From Promethearchaeota archaeon (GTDB lineage Archaea; Asgardarchaeota; Lokiarchaeia; Sigynarchaeales; SOKP01), in contig WJIN01000052.1 of NCBI GenBank assembly GCA_014730295.1, positions 1 to 15,504 of the forward strand: a stretch of DNA of 15,504 bases, given 5' to 3'. The translations under genes were made by a program, and so were the position numbers. Positions 1 through 8,065 of this stretch are shown here, one piece after another. Under the pieces are notes generated by a model. It did no database searches. It saw only the letters and a program-made list of their open reading frames with translations, and was not told the DNA's origin. Each line of letters begins with the position of its first letter. Positions within the stretch are counted from its first letter, which is position 1.

Positions 1-69
1 ATTCTCATCAGTATCCTCCTCTTCTACATTTTTGCAGTATTCACCTGAGTAATTGAGTAGATAAACCAT
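1..69 (-). CDS. Possible 5' end of a leftward gene, cut by the window edge
   Basis: Reading leftward from an ATG at 69-67, the frame stays open for 23 codons to the edge and reads MVYLLNYSGEYC followed by an acidic run, KNVEEEDTDEN. An in-frame stop lies about 13 codons upstream of the ATG, so the start must fall in this short interval. I do not recognise the product. A weak TATA-like GTATAAAA (TTTTATAC on the minus strand) at 175-182 is rather far upstream. With so little sequence, a chance open frame is quite possible. If real, the gene is divergent from the TFB gene and shares its upstream region. Confidence 0.3.
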   Translation of the reverse strand, partial: MVYLLNYSGEYCKNVEEEDTDEN

Positions 70-404
70 AAAATCTAAAAGTATGAGCAAAGATGTAGTT
101 CAATTTTGAGAGATTGCCGGCAGATAGTATCTTGTTAAGTTTCTACGTTTAACATCGCAACATAAAACCAATCCGTATAAAAATCAAGCGAAAAATTTAC
201 CCTAAGTTTTCGTGCTAAAGTAATAACCCAAATTATTCCCGTCCTATTTTTAAAGGGGGGTGATTTTGATCAAGTGATCTGCATATTTCGTTTGTCATTT
301 TTGTATAAGAACATTTTTCAGAAATAATCTCAAATAATGAAGAGTGTTTATAGATCTCTGAGATTCTAATTAAATAGCTTGAACAAAATTTACAAAACAA
401 AACA
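70..404. other. Non-coding stretch upstream of the TFB gene
   Basis: I see no gene here on either strand; all frames are broken by stops. It contains a run of six G at about 255-260 followed by TGATTTTGATCAAG, which includes the 8-base palindrome TTGATCAA at 266-273. The G-run resembles a strong ribosome-binding site, but the only frame after it closes within six codons. A role as operator or leader for the neighbouring gene cannot be shown from this sequence. Confidence 0.5.
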
Positions 405-412
405 TTTAAATA
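405..412 (+). promoter_or_regulatory. TATA-like box of the TFB gene
   Basis: TTTAAATA is preceded by an A-rich stretch (ACAAAACA) that could serve as BRE. The start codon is 79 bases downstream, which predicts a 5' leader of about 50 bases if transcription starts some 25 bases after the box. The identical octamer stands before the genes at 2865 and 6272, which supports it as the local TATA consensus. Confidence 0.6.
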
Positions 413-490
413 GCAAACTGGGTCACTTACTGATCTTAGAAAATTTTAAAACTATGATCGAAAAAAACTTTCAAAGTACGTGATAAAAAA

Positions 491-1795
491 ATGGCATCTC
501 AAAATTATCCGCAAAACCTTTCGGTCGGTGATCTGGAGCTGGCCTGCGATCTCTGTCAATCTGATGAGATCATCGAGACCGAGCAAGGCTATGTCTGCTC
601 TGCGTGCGGGGTGGTCTTAGAGGTCATTAAACTCGAATATCACCGCCCTTATGAAGAGACACGCGTTCAGCACGCGGTTCTAGGCACCACACAAATAGGA
701 CATGCTCACGAGCGGTCTCGCACGAAACATTCCAGAAAATATCATAAATTACATAAAATTAGCAAATCAGTCACCTGTAATTCACAAGTTGATACGAGCG
801 CTCGCGTGATAATTAGGCGGTTGGTAGAAAAATTTGACCTACCGTATAGCTTACAAGAGGCTCTCTTCACGAAATATAAACAAGCACGCTCCGAATTCGA
901 GCCTGGGACTAAGTTCCGTAATCCTGAAAAACTTGTCCCCGGCATACTATATTATCACTGCAAATTTAATTGTTTACCAATCGATGAGCGAATTCTATTA
1001 GAAAATTCGGAGATCGGGAAGAAAGATTTCTACGAGTTAAAATTAAATGTTCTCGGTATTATGCCTAAATATTATATGCGTGACCGTCAAGCATTTATAA
1101 AAAACCAAATAATGCGAATAAGAGAGGAATTTCATCTTGGGATGGCATTTTATTACGAGGCTGAAGAGATTTTGGTACAACTTTGGGATTTGATCAAGTG
1201 TACAAAAGACGATGTGATTGCGGGACTTGTCGGTTCTATAGTGATCTTGTGCAATGATAAGTATGAGCTCGCTATCAACTCCATCTGCAAAATATTAAAT
1301 ATTCAAATGAGTACGATTCATTCTCAAGTAAAGCGTCGCTTTTTCGAGCGATTTGGAGTATCAAGATTCCGAGGGCTAGTCTCTTCGGCAGTAGTTCTTA
1401 AGAAGATTATGAAATCGTTAGGCTTCTTTAAAGTAGAGACCGATATAGATGAGTCTCAAGAAAAAGGAAAGTATGAATCTGAAGAAAAGGACAATCTCAA
1501 AGACAGCCAAAAAACAACCGAGGTTTTTGAGGATAAAGAAGCTCACAAAAAAGAGGAATGTGCTGAGAGGAGTATCTTACTGATAAAGCAAGACACAGAT
1601 CACATTATTATTCCTATATCAAATGAATTAAGTGGTAAAGATCGGGCTATCCTTGCCTTCAAAAACACTAAAGAGGATCTATTAATTTTCATCAAATTTA
1701 AAAAAGTAAGGAGATATCTAACAGGTTATACCTATGAATTTGAAATATATCGATATTATCTTCCAAAGGGACCCCCGCATTTTATTAAGGGTTGA
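491..1795 (+). CDS. TFB/TFIIB-like transcription initiation factor with C-terminal extension
   Basis: Archaeal TFB bridges TBP at the promoter and RNA polymerase. The N-terminus carries a zinc ribbon with ligands C19, C22, C36 and C39 (CDLC, then CSAC). A linker/B-reader-like stretch at about residues 45-80 contains LGTTQIG. Two cyclin-like helical repeats follow, at about 103-195 and 200-297; the second ends in NIQMSTIHSQVKRRF, placed like the DNA-contacting helix of TFB core repeats. Usual TFBs are about 300-330 residues. This one has 434, with a Lys/Glu-rich linker (about 315-360) and a small extra domain (about 360-434). The core is divergent, so this may be an alternative rather than the housekeeping TFB. 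The start is supported by the weak ribosome site GTGAT six bases before ATG. The gene is monocistronic. The TFB-family assignment is firm; promoter specificity is unknown. Confidence 0.85.
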   Translation: MASQNYPQNLSVGDLELACDLCQSDEIIETEQGYVCSACGVVLEVIKLEYHRPYEETRVQHAVLGTTQIGHAHERSRTKHSRKYHKLHKISKSVTCNSQVDTSARVIIRRLVEKFDLPYSLQEALFTKYKQARSEFEPGTKFRNPEKLVPGILYYHCKFNCLPIDERILLENSEIGKKDFYELKLNVLGIMPKYYMRDRQAFIKNQIMRIREEFHLGMAFYYEAEEILVQLWDLIKCTKDDVIAGLVGSIVILCNDKYELAINSICKILNIQMSTIHSQVKRRFFERFGVSRFRGLVSSAVVLKKIMKSLGFFKVETDIDESQEKGKYESEEKDNLKDSQKTTEVFEDKEAHKKEECAERSILLIKQDTDHIIIPISNELSGKDRAILAFKNTKEDLLIFIKFKKVRRYLTGYTYEFEIYRYYLPKGPPHFIKG

Positions 1796-1881
1796 TTAAG
1801 ACACAAAATTCCCCGAGAGTCTCTGAAAGAGCCCGCGATCATGATTGATAGAGTATAATAACTAAAGCAAAATTATCTTTG

Positions 1882-1909
1882 CTAATGGAGTTGCGTTTCT
1901 AATGGAGTT
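1882..1909 (+). repeat. Two copies of an 11-base direct repeat
   Basis: CTAATGGAGTT occurs at 1882-1892 and again at 1899-1909, a 17-base period, in the intergenic region between the convergent TFB and minus-strand genes. Function is unknown. It is short enough to be a local duplication without a role. Confidence 0.5.
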
Positions 1910-1965
1910 AGGAAAATAATTACTCTTCTATATCAAAATCCATGATGAGCAAATTAGGTCAATTC

Positions 1966-1978
1966 AAAAAAAAAAAAA
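1966..1978 (-). terminator. 13-base T-tract terminator of the minus-strand gene
   Basis: A run of 13 A on the plus strand reads as T13 on the minus strand, about 25 bases past the stop codon of the leftward gene. Archaeal RNA polymerase terminates at T-tracts without needing a hairpin. On the plus strand the TFB gene has no comparable T-tract before this point. Confidence 0.65.
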
Positions 1979-2003
1979 TAAAAAGTAAGAAAGTGAGCTT
2001 TCT

Positions 2004-2594
2004 TTATATTATTCTGCCTTTTTTAATATATCGAAGGAGTCCATATCCAATCGCAAACCCGATACCAATCCCTAATCCTGCCCCAAGAAGACCTCCTAAG
2101 ACAAATTGAGGCATATCTACTCCCGGCGTGTGTTCAAAACTCATACTTTGATAACTTTCAATCTTAATATCATTAGAAGTTTCGGAATTTACCAAGATAA
2201 GATAATATATTCCAATATCAAGATTATGGTCCATCTGGGTAGAGAGGAGAAACGCTGTCGAACTCGTAGTCTCTTTCTCGATCATATTGGTCACATGGAC
2301 ATCATCAATATCATCATTTCGCTCCAAATCCCAAAATCCTATAGAATCAATGATATAATAGGTAAGCGAATGATTTGCGTAATAAGAAAAAAAATACACC
2401 CCTCCATCTCGAATTGTAAACTCATCGTAGAAATAGTCTTCGGATTCCAAGGTGGTATATGATGATGAATATCCTTCACTTGGAGTAATCTGGCACAGCG
2501 AATTGCCGTGTTCGCTTCCTGAGCTTGCTAATATAATAGTAGCAATCATAAGTAAGGGCATTATTAATAACAAATATTTCCTTTTTGCTCTCAT
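2004..2594 (-). CDS. Small single-pass surface protein, signal peptide plus C-terminal anchor
   Basis: The 196-residue product has a basic N-terminus (MRAKRKY) and a hydrophobic signal segment at residues 7-23. An ectodomain follows at about 30-160, with alternating hydrophobic strands such as GGVYFFSYY and GIYYLILVN. The C-terminal membrane helix at 164-187 is very glycine-rich (GGLLGAGLGIGIGF) and is followed by a short basic tail, RYIKKGRII. The order signal, beta-rich domain, single anchor, short basic cytosolic tail resembles PPC- or GOLD-like small surface proteins, but I see no diagnostic motif and leave the family open. The glycine spacing would allow tight helix packing or oligomers. 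Two plus-strand frames within this span lack such features and are treated as shadows. Confidence 0.75.
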   Translation of the reverse strand: MRAKRKYLLLIMPLLMIATIILASSGSEHGNSLCQITPSEGYSSSYTTLESEDYFYDEFTIRDGGVYFFSYYANHSLTYYIIDSIGFWDLERNDDIDDVHVTNMIEKETTSSTAFLLSTQMDHNLDIGIYYLILVNSETSNDIKIESYQSMSFEHTPGVDMPQFVLGGLLGAGLGIGIGFAIGYGLLRYIKKGRII

Positions 2595-2636
2595 TTGTTC
2601 TTTTGAAATTAGTTATCACTTGAGTTGGAATTATAC

Positions 2637-2644
2637 TAGATAAA
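2637..2644 (-). promoter_or_regulatory. Candidate TATA-like box for the leftward small surface gene
   Basis: TTTATCTA on the minus strand lies 42 bases before the ATG at 2594, similar to the 46-48 bases seen for the TTTAAATA boxes before 2865 and 6272. It differs from that octamer at two positions, so the call is weak. Confidence 0.3.
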
Positions 2645-2808
2645 GTACACGAAATTTTAGTGAGTATTAAAATTATAATGAAACCTCGCGCTGAGCAGGG
2701 CTCTCTTAACAATTTCTTGGAAATTACTATCGCTTCCTTTTTTCTATTTCTATTATGAATATTGCATCTGGATAATCTTTTAAATTAGAAAGGAATGGAT
2801 CTTTTTTA

Positions 2809-2816
2809 TTTAAATA
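2809..2816 (+). promoter_or_regulatory. TATA-like box of the large toroid surface protein gene
   Basis: TTTAAATA follows a T-rich stretch and ends 48 bases before the ATG at 2865. It is identical to the boxes before the genes at 491 and 6272. A leader of about 25 bases is expected. Confidence 0.65.
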
Positions 2817-2864
2817 GAACAAAGAGATAGAGATGAAAAAGGATTCCCTAGAAGGGAAATTACT

Positions 2865-5800
2865 ATGAATGTTAAAAAATCAATTAAACCTGCTTTTTTA
2901 TTTGGACTGATTATTATGAGTTGCCTTTTTTTATATTTTGAAGTCTCGGAGGGGTCAAATGAAATGAGACAAGAAACAGCTTTGAAATCATCGTCTATGA
3001 ATAGTAATTATGGATTACTTATGGGCACGATGGACGGAATATGTGACCAATATAATTCCAATGGCTTCTTTCCTACTTTATATTGTCCTTCCCTTCAAGG
3101 ATGTTATTTTGCTCTGTCTTGTTATTCAATGATTGGTAGATTGGAGGATGTCAATACTACAGAGGTCTTAGACTATATTTTTGATCATTATGATTATGAA
3201 TCCAATTATTTCATTGATGAATATGCGATACGGTATCTGAATACAGATTTTGAAGAATATTACTTACCACTTAATACTCTACTGGAGGTAAATTCATATG
3301 CGATATTGTCTCTTGGAATCCTTGATCAATTAGAGATTATCAACACCGAATCAATGGTTGATTTTTTATGGAGTTGCTCCCACCCTACTGAGGGTGGTTT
3401 CATTGGGCAACCATTTAATGAAGATCTCCATGATAATTTTAAGATCCCAACCTTGGATAATACATATTTCGCGGTGAAAGCCTTAGATATGTTAATTGAC
3501 GATTGGGAAGCCTATCAAACTGAATGTTCACTCTTATTAGCATATATCACGGAGTGTCAATCTATGACGCAATCAGATGGCTTCTATGGAGGGTTTGAGA
3601 ATGATTTAGATCCCTCTTTTGATTCGTTAGACACCTTGGATCCGAATTTGGTCTCTTCCTATTATGCTTTAAAGACCTTGGATATTCTCAATGCTTTACA
3701 AGCGATCGATCTCGATGCATTCCATGAATATCTTTCCGATATGTATCATCCCGCAGAGTATTATTTTGACCTCACCTGGGCAGAGATCGCTCCATCGTTC
3801 GGGATCCCGGCTGCGACCTCAGTGGGACTTGATTTATCAGTACTGACGGGATTTGAGGGGGTTGCAGAGCTTGAAATATTCAATTATTTGAACTCAATCC
3901 AAAATTCAATTGGTCTATGGCCAACCAGCCTTGAATATTCGCAATTCGAACTGATTGACATCTTTCAAGTGCTACGATCGTTAAATGAATCGGGCTATAT
4001 TGACTACTTCACTCCCATAGAAAAAGACGAGATTGCGGACGGATTGAACCATTTCAAAAGTTATGAAGCATATAGTACTACACCGATCAATTTAGAACGC
4101 ATCTCCCGGATCTTTTCCGTAGCCCAATCGTTTACGTTATTCGATCGCTGGACGGACTTAGCCATGCATGAAATATATTCGGATATCAGAGACGCCTATT
4201 TTGACCCGTTCGGCAAGAACTATCGGGGGTTTTATGCCTATACGAATACCGGTGGAAACTATTTTCCTTTTCGGATTTACCCCATCGAATATTTTAATGT
4301 GGGCAATTACAGCTCGCTTGAGTATACTGAACACCTGCGAAACCATAAAACCGTACTCCACGCACTCTTAGCACTTCAGAACCTCTATAAGCTCGACGAT
4401 TTCGAAAATTACTATGATCTCAGCGACATCTTAAACAGTACGCTCGATGCCCAGATAATCAGTCCCGTCTCCGAGCGCTTCGGGGCGTTCCTCCCGACAA
4501 ATGCTCTGAGAATTTATTCTCAGGAACGCCAAGACAAATACATCTTTATGGATCAATCATACTATGCGGTAAGACTTTTAGAATTTTTATCAAACTATTT
4601 GGGATTAGCCCCTATTGAGGATTTAATAGTGGATGTTGATGCGTTGAAAACGTTTGTCTTTGATACTTTTGAGTCTCCCGGAGAATATTGTTATTCAATG
4701 CCGCGAGATACGGATAATGTCAATATCATCCTCAAAAACACCTACTTTGCAAGTTATATCATGACCGCCTTAGACTCATTCACGCAAAACACTGAAAAAA
4801 TCAAGAATTACCTACTCGACCACATTGATTATACTAACCTCGAAAATATCTATTATTGCTGGAAATTGGACCAATTACTAAAAATGAATATCTCATTTGA
4901 TATTAAACGAGTACAAACTATTATTTCTGAGTTATATTCTGATGAACTTAATAATTTTTTTTGTAGTCTAAATCGAAAAAAAATGTCTCATGAAGCATTA
5001 TATTGGATTTGCGATATGGCGAGGAATGGGGAAATTGAATATAAGCTTTTTTTCGATCAAATTATTGAATTGGGCTCCAATTTTACTCTTCGCGTTGATG
5101 TAAATAATATTGTCTTAGACGGTCTCACGGATTATGACTCATTTAAATTTGAAAGCCTCCAATTAGGAGAATATCAGTTGATACATACGGGAGATGGGCG
5201 GTTTGAAAATGAACTTTACATCCCAATAATACAATCTAACTATCCGATAATAGTGGGAAATATCACCCGATATAAATATTTCCGCAAAGTGGACCAAATC
5301 CCGATTTCAATTGAGACAAGGTATGAACTCATCACGGATGTAAAAGCCGTAAAAAAAGTTAATTCCATTGATTTATCTGTTAATATCTCCATCTTAAGTG
5401 GTGCGACGCATCATAGTCTCGAAAATGGAACCGTTTGGACAAATATTACTTGTAACGGGGAAGTAATAGAAGAAAAGTCTTTTTTAACTGATTCTTTTGG
5501 ATCTTATGTTCTATGCTTCCTTCATTATAAATATAGTACTTTTGGCAATTATAACTTCGAACTCTTCGTGAATGATGGAATAAATCAATCAGATCATCTC
5601 ATCCAAACAATATCTCATTCCTATACCTATGATCTCCGCTATAATATTAGTATCTTACACAAGAGCACTCAAATCGAATTTTTGGTAAATACGTCTAGGA
5701 TATTAAATAACGAAAGTTTCCCACTAATCGAAGGAAAAATATATTTGGATGTTTTCCATGAGAATTATTTTTTCAGAGTGCAGCAATATACTGAATATAC

Positions 5801-6068
5801 CACCGAGCGGTGTTCTCTTTTTGAGATAAATTATCAATTAAATCAATCTGGCACCTATAATTTTATAATATTTCTTAGTGATGGAATTAATATCGAAAGA
5901 CTCAAACTCGGTAGCTTCGCATATACCCATATTAATGATGCGAATGATCCTGGGGCTCCGAATTATATGAATGTAGAAATGTTATCTTATTTTGCCTTAA
6001 TTAACGTCTTAGGATTACTGGGATGTACAATAACGATACATTATCTTAGAAAAAAACCCATTAGGTAA
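2865..6068 (+). CDS. Membrane-anchored surface protein with prenyltransferase-like alpha/alpha-toroid repeats
   Basis: The 1067-residue protein starts with a signal peptide (about 1-30; hydrophobic core FLFGLIIMSCLFLYF) and ends with a membrane helix (about 1039-1060) and a basic tail, LRKKPIR, so nearly all of it lies outside the cell. Residues about 45-690 hold helical repeats of the terpenoid cyclase/prenyltransferase toroid kind. Turns such as GGFIG, DGFYGGF and RFGAF are each followed by a helix like NTYFAVKALDML, SSYYALKTLDIL or QSYYAVRLLEFL. The length suggests one large or two consecutive toroids. Residues about 735-1025 look like two or three beta-sandwich domains (SGTYNFIIFLSDG, FGNYNFELFVNDG). 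At least a dozen N-x-S/T sites suggest glycosylation. I see no cyclase DxDD motif or prenyltransferase zinc site, so a binding or structural role is likelier than catalysis. It is monocistronic. Confidence 0.75.
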   Translation: MNVKKSIKPAFLFGLIIMSCLFLYFEVSEGSNEMRQETALKSSSMNSNYGLLMGTMDGICDQYNSNGFFPTLYCPSLQGCYFALSCYSMIGRLEDVNTTEVLDYIFDHYDYESNYFIDEYAIRYLNTDFEEYYLPLNTLLEVNSYAILSLGILDQLEIINTESMVDFLWSCSHPTEGGFIGQPFNEDLHDNFKIPTLDNTYFAVKALDMLIDDWEAYQTECSLLLAYITECQSMTQSDGFYGGFENDLDPSFDSLDTLDPNLVSSYYALKTLDILNALQAIDLDAFHEYLSDMYHPAEYYFDLTWAEIAPSFGIPAATSVGLDLSVLTGFEGVAELEIFNYLNSIQNSIGLWPTSLEYSQFELIDIFQVLRSLNESGYIDYFTPIEKDEIADGLNHFKSYEAYSTTPINLERISRIFSVAQSFTLFDRWTDLAMHEIYSDIRDAYFDPFGKNYRGFYAYTNTGGNYFPFRIYPIEYFNVGNYSSLEYTEHLRNHKTVLHALLALQNLYKLDDFENYYDLSDILNSTLDAQIISPVSERFGAFLPTNALRIYSQERQDKYIFMDQSYYAVRLLEFLSNYLGLAPIEDLIVDVDALKTFVFDTFESPGEYCYSMPRDTDNVNIILKNTYFASYIMTALDSFTQNTEKIKNYLLDHIDYTNLENIYYCWKLDQLLKMNISFDIKRVQTIISELYSDELNNFFCSLNRKKMSHEALYWICDMARNGEIEYKLFFDQIIELGSNFTLRVDVNNIVLDGLTDYDSFKFESLQLGEYQLIHTGDGRFENELYIPIIQSNYPIIVGNITRYKYFRKVDQIPISIETRYELITDVKAVKKVNSIDLSVNISILSGATHHSLENGTVWTNITCNGEVIEEKSFLTDSFGSYVLCFLHYKYSTFGNYNFELFVNDGINQSDHLIQTISHSYTYDLRYNISILHKSTQIEFLVNTSRILNNESFPLIEGKIYLDVFHENYFFRVQQYTEYTTERCSLFEINYQLNQSGTYNFIIFLSDGINIERLKLGSFAYTHINDANDPGAPNYMNVEMLSYFALINVLGLLGCTITIHYLRKKPIR

Positions 6069-6070
6069 TC

Positions 6071-6100
6071 ATCTTATCTTATCTTATCTTATTTTTTTTT
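6071..6100 (+). terminator. ATCTT pentamer repeat followed by T9 terminator
   Basis: Two bases after the stop of the toroid protein, ATCTT is repeated four times without error (6071-6090), then A and nine T (6092-6100). The T-tract is a likely archaeal terminator. The pentamer array may be a slippage product or may add further short U-runs to the transcript. Confidence 0.65.
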
Positions 6101-6218
6101 ATTTATCTCATAAGCTACTCTTTTGAGAAAAGTGGTGGATCTACGATAAGATTTTGAATTTATCAATTAAAAAATATTATCTGGAGAGACAGAATTTTTC
6201 TAATCATTGCTTTTTTTG

Positions 6219-6226
6219 TTTAAATA
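6219..6226 (+). promoter_or_regulatory. TATA-like box of the three-gene surface unit
   Basis: TTTAAATA is preceded by seven T and a G and ends 45 bases before the ATG at 6272. It is the third identical copy in the window in a matching position. No further box is seen between the following two genes, which are only 1-2 bases apart, so this promoter should serve all three. Confidence 0.65.
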
Positions 6227-6271
6227 CTTTCATCATCTTTTGAGTTGAAATAATATAAATCTCACAGACAG

Positions 6272-7015
6272 ATGAAAGAATTTAAGATAAAAAGGATAGT
6301 TACCTTCTATTTTGGATTTCAAGATGGAATTGCTTTATTATTAGGTCTGAGCCTTCTCGTTTATACGCTCTTGAGAGCTTCACACTATTGGATGTATTAT
6401 TTCTTCGGAGCAACCCTGCTATTGTCAATCTCCTTTGAAAAAACAGTACAAAAACTAGTAATATGCAATATCGTACTATGTTTTATTATTTCTCATCTAT
6501 TCGGATTGATACCGGAGAGTGTTCATCTATTAAATATCTTTACCCCGTCGGTGAGATCTTCATCATCAATGGTGAAAATCTTTTCAAGTATTCTATTTAT
6601 TATGGTATTAGTATTCTCAGCTGTCCTCACTCCCCTTATCTATTTAAAAGGGGAGGATAATAAGTCGAAAACTGTTGCTACCCTTATCAATTATAGTTTC
6701 TTTATCTTAGGACTGGTCAATGCTATCATATTAACTCAAGAACGGCAGATTGAATTTTTTTCGGTATTATCCTCAATTCCCAAAGAATCACTTACAACCT
6801 CCTTACTCACTTTAACCTTTTTGCTGAGCATATACATGGCATTTACGATATATACGCTCATCTATTACAATTTCTTCATGCTAATGTTTTATTTAATCAT
6901 CATAATTTTGTTTGGAATTAATAAAATAAAATATTCAGTTCACAACTCTGTTGAGAATAAATCTACTGAAAAATCTATAAAAAAAAACAAATCTAAAACA
7001 ATACGAACCATTTAA
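6272..7015 (+). CDS. Polytopic membrane protein of unknown function
   Basis: The 247-residue product is dominated by hydrophobic segments, roughly at 17-34, 38-54, 62-80, 102-124, 137-155 and two within 173-215, giving about seven membrane passes. The C-terminal tail (about 217-247) is strongly basic (KSIKKNKSKTIRTI) and should be cytosolic. I recognise no family or catalytic motif. It is the first gene of a unit in which the next start lies two bases after its stop. The two later genes encode anchored surface proteins, which suggests that this protein forms the membrane base of the same complex. That is an inference from position only. The start is the first ATG after the promoter; no clear ribosome site precedes it. 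Confidence 0.75.
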   Translation: MKEFKIKRIVTFYFGFQDGIALLLGLSLLVYTLLRASHYWMYYFFGATLLLSISFEKTVQKLVICNIVLCFIISHLFGLIPESVHLLNIFTPSVRSSSSMVKIFSSILFIMVLVFSAVLTPLIYLKGEDNKSKTVATLINYSFFILGLVNAIILTQERQIEFFSVLSSIPKESLTTSLLTLTFLLSIYMAFTIYTLIYYNFFMLMFYLIIIILFGINKIKYSVHNSVENKSTEKSIKKNKSKTIRTI

Positions 7016-7017
7016 TC

Positions 7018-8064
7018 ATGCGAGTCTTATATACTAAAGAAGAGGAAATACAAAAAGCAGAAGAACGCGAAAGGAAACACAGAGAGAAGTTAGATGCTAA
7101 ACAAAAAACGGCAGTATTTCTTGGTATTGCAGGATTGGTTTTCTGTGGTATCGTTATCGGTTCTCCATATCTCGGTTCGATGTTCAGCCCCTATACCGAC
7201 GATGAATTTACCACCGGATGGGCAGATCTTACCGTATATTATATGGGATTAAACCAAGAGCTCCATGAATTTGCCGGAGAATGTTGTATTGATCTCTACT
7301 ATCTCGAAAACGCTACCATCTATGCCCAAGGACTTTCCTTAGGCGAATTTCCATATCATGTTTCGCATCCCACCAGCTTTTTATTCAACGATACAACGGA
7401 CGAATTTGCATTCTACTATGGAATGCTTTTGGGAAATCCCGACCAAGATGAGCCGTATGCAAACCAAATCCTATTACGAAGAGAAGTAGCACAATCTAAT
7501 TTAGAAGTATCATCGAATGTATACAATTTTACGTATACAAATTATTCCGAACCCGATTTGTTGGATCCTACTATCTCCGAGTTTCTCCTGGACTACAATT
7601 CTTCAAGCAGTGAAGCTTTACCATTCGGTACATATTCCCCTCGGTTATGCATTAATATTACCAATTTACCCTTTGGTTATTCATGGGGGGTATCATCTGT
7701 TATCCCTCCGGATCTGTTCGAGGAAAGTAAGCTAAAAAAAGAGATCGCCTATAGGAACGGATTCAATTGGAAAGGGATGATGTTGGGGTTTGATGCGGAG
7801 GTGAATGCGTCCTTGTTAATGTATGGAGCAGAAAATTACCATTTCTTTGAAGATTTACAGATTTATACGATTAATCTTACCTCAACTCAGGAACCGGAGC
7901 AATTATGGATTACCCGTCTCCCAACAGTTGATCACGAAACTGAGTTAATCGTAGAGTTCAATACAGTTCAAGAAATTTCTGTGATTTATTTATGGTCAGG
8001 ATGGCTCGACGAGTATGCTTCTCAATATATTTACAATAATTATACACTACTTAAAGTGAATTAA
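7018..8064 (+). CDS. Single-pass membrane protein with large glycosylatable ectodomain
   Basis: The 348-residue product has a highly charged cytosolic N-terminus (KEEEIQKAEERERKHREK, about residues 7-24), one membrane helix at about 31-50, and an external domain from about 53 to the end. This is a signal-anchor, N-in topology. The ectodomain carries nine N-x-S/T sites, an unusual density, and an adjacent cysteine pair (C89, C90). Its alternating aromatic and hydrophobic pattern suggests mostly beta structure. I recognise no family. The gene sits two bases after the polytopic gene and one base before the next, so the three are co-transcribed. The charged N-terminus could form a short helix that contacts a cytosolic partner. 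Confidence 0.75.
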   Translation: MRVLYTKEEEIQKAEERERKHREKLDAKQKTAVFLGIAGLVFCGIVIGSPYLGSMFSPYTDDEFTTGWADLTVYYMGLNQELHEFAGECCIDLYYLENATIYAQGLSLGEFPYHVSHPTSFLFNDTTDEFAFYYGMLLGNPDQDEPYANQILLRREVAQSNLEVSSNVYNFTYTNYSEPDLLDPTISEFLLDYNSSSSEALPFGTYSPRLCINITNLPFGYSWGVSSVIPPDLFEESKLKKEIAYRNGFNWKGMMLGFDAEVNASLLMYGAENYHFFEDLQIYTINLTSTQEPEQLWITRLPTVDHETELIVEFNTVQEISVIYLWSGWLDEYASQYIYNNYTLLKVN

Positions 8065-8065
8065 C

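Noticed and set aside
265..1200. The 12-mer TTTGATCAAGTG in the leader region and again inside the TFB gene (1189-1200)
   Set aside because: The palindromic core TTGATCAA is short, one copy is in coding sequence, and two copies are within chance for AT-rich DNA.
2106..2643. Two plus-strand open frames (118 and 63 codons) opposite the small surface gene
   Set aside because: They have no recognisable features and no promoter. The minus-strand frame has a signal peptide, an anchor and a T13 terminator, so it is the real gene.
2476..2712. A 78-codon minus-strand frame overlapping the start of the small surface gene
   Set aside because: It lies out of frame over the signal-peptide region, crosses the predicted promoter and has no ribosome site.
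3480..3520. Cyclase-like acidic motif near IDDW in the toroid protein
   Set aside because: It does not match the DxDD of squalene-hopene cyclases, and the protein is extracellular, where prenyl diphosphate substrates are not expected.
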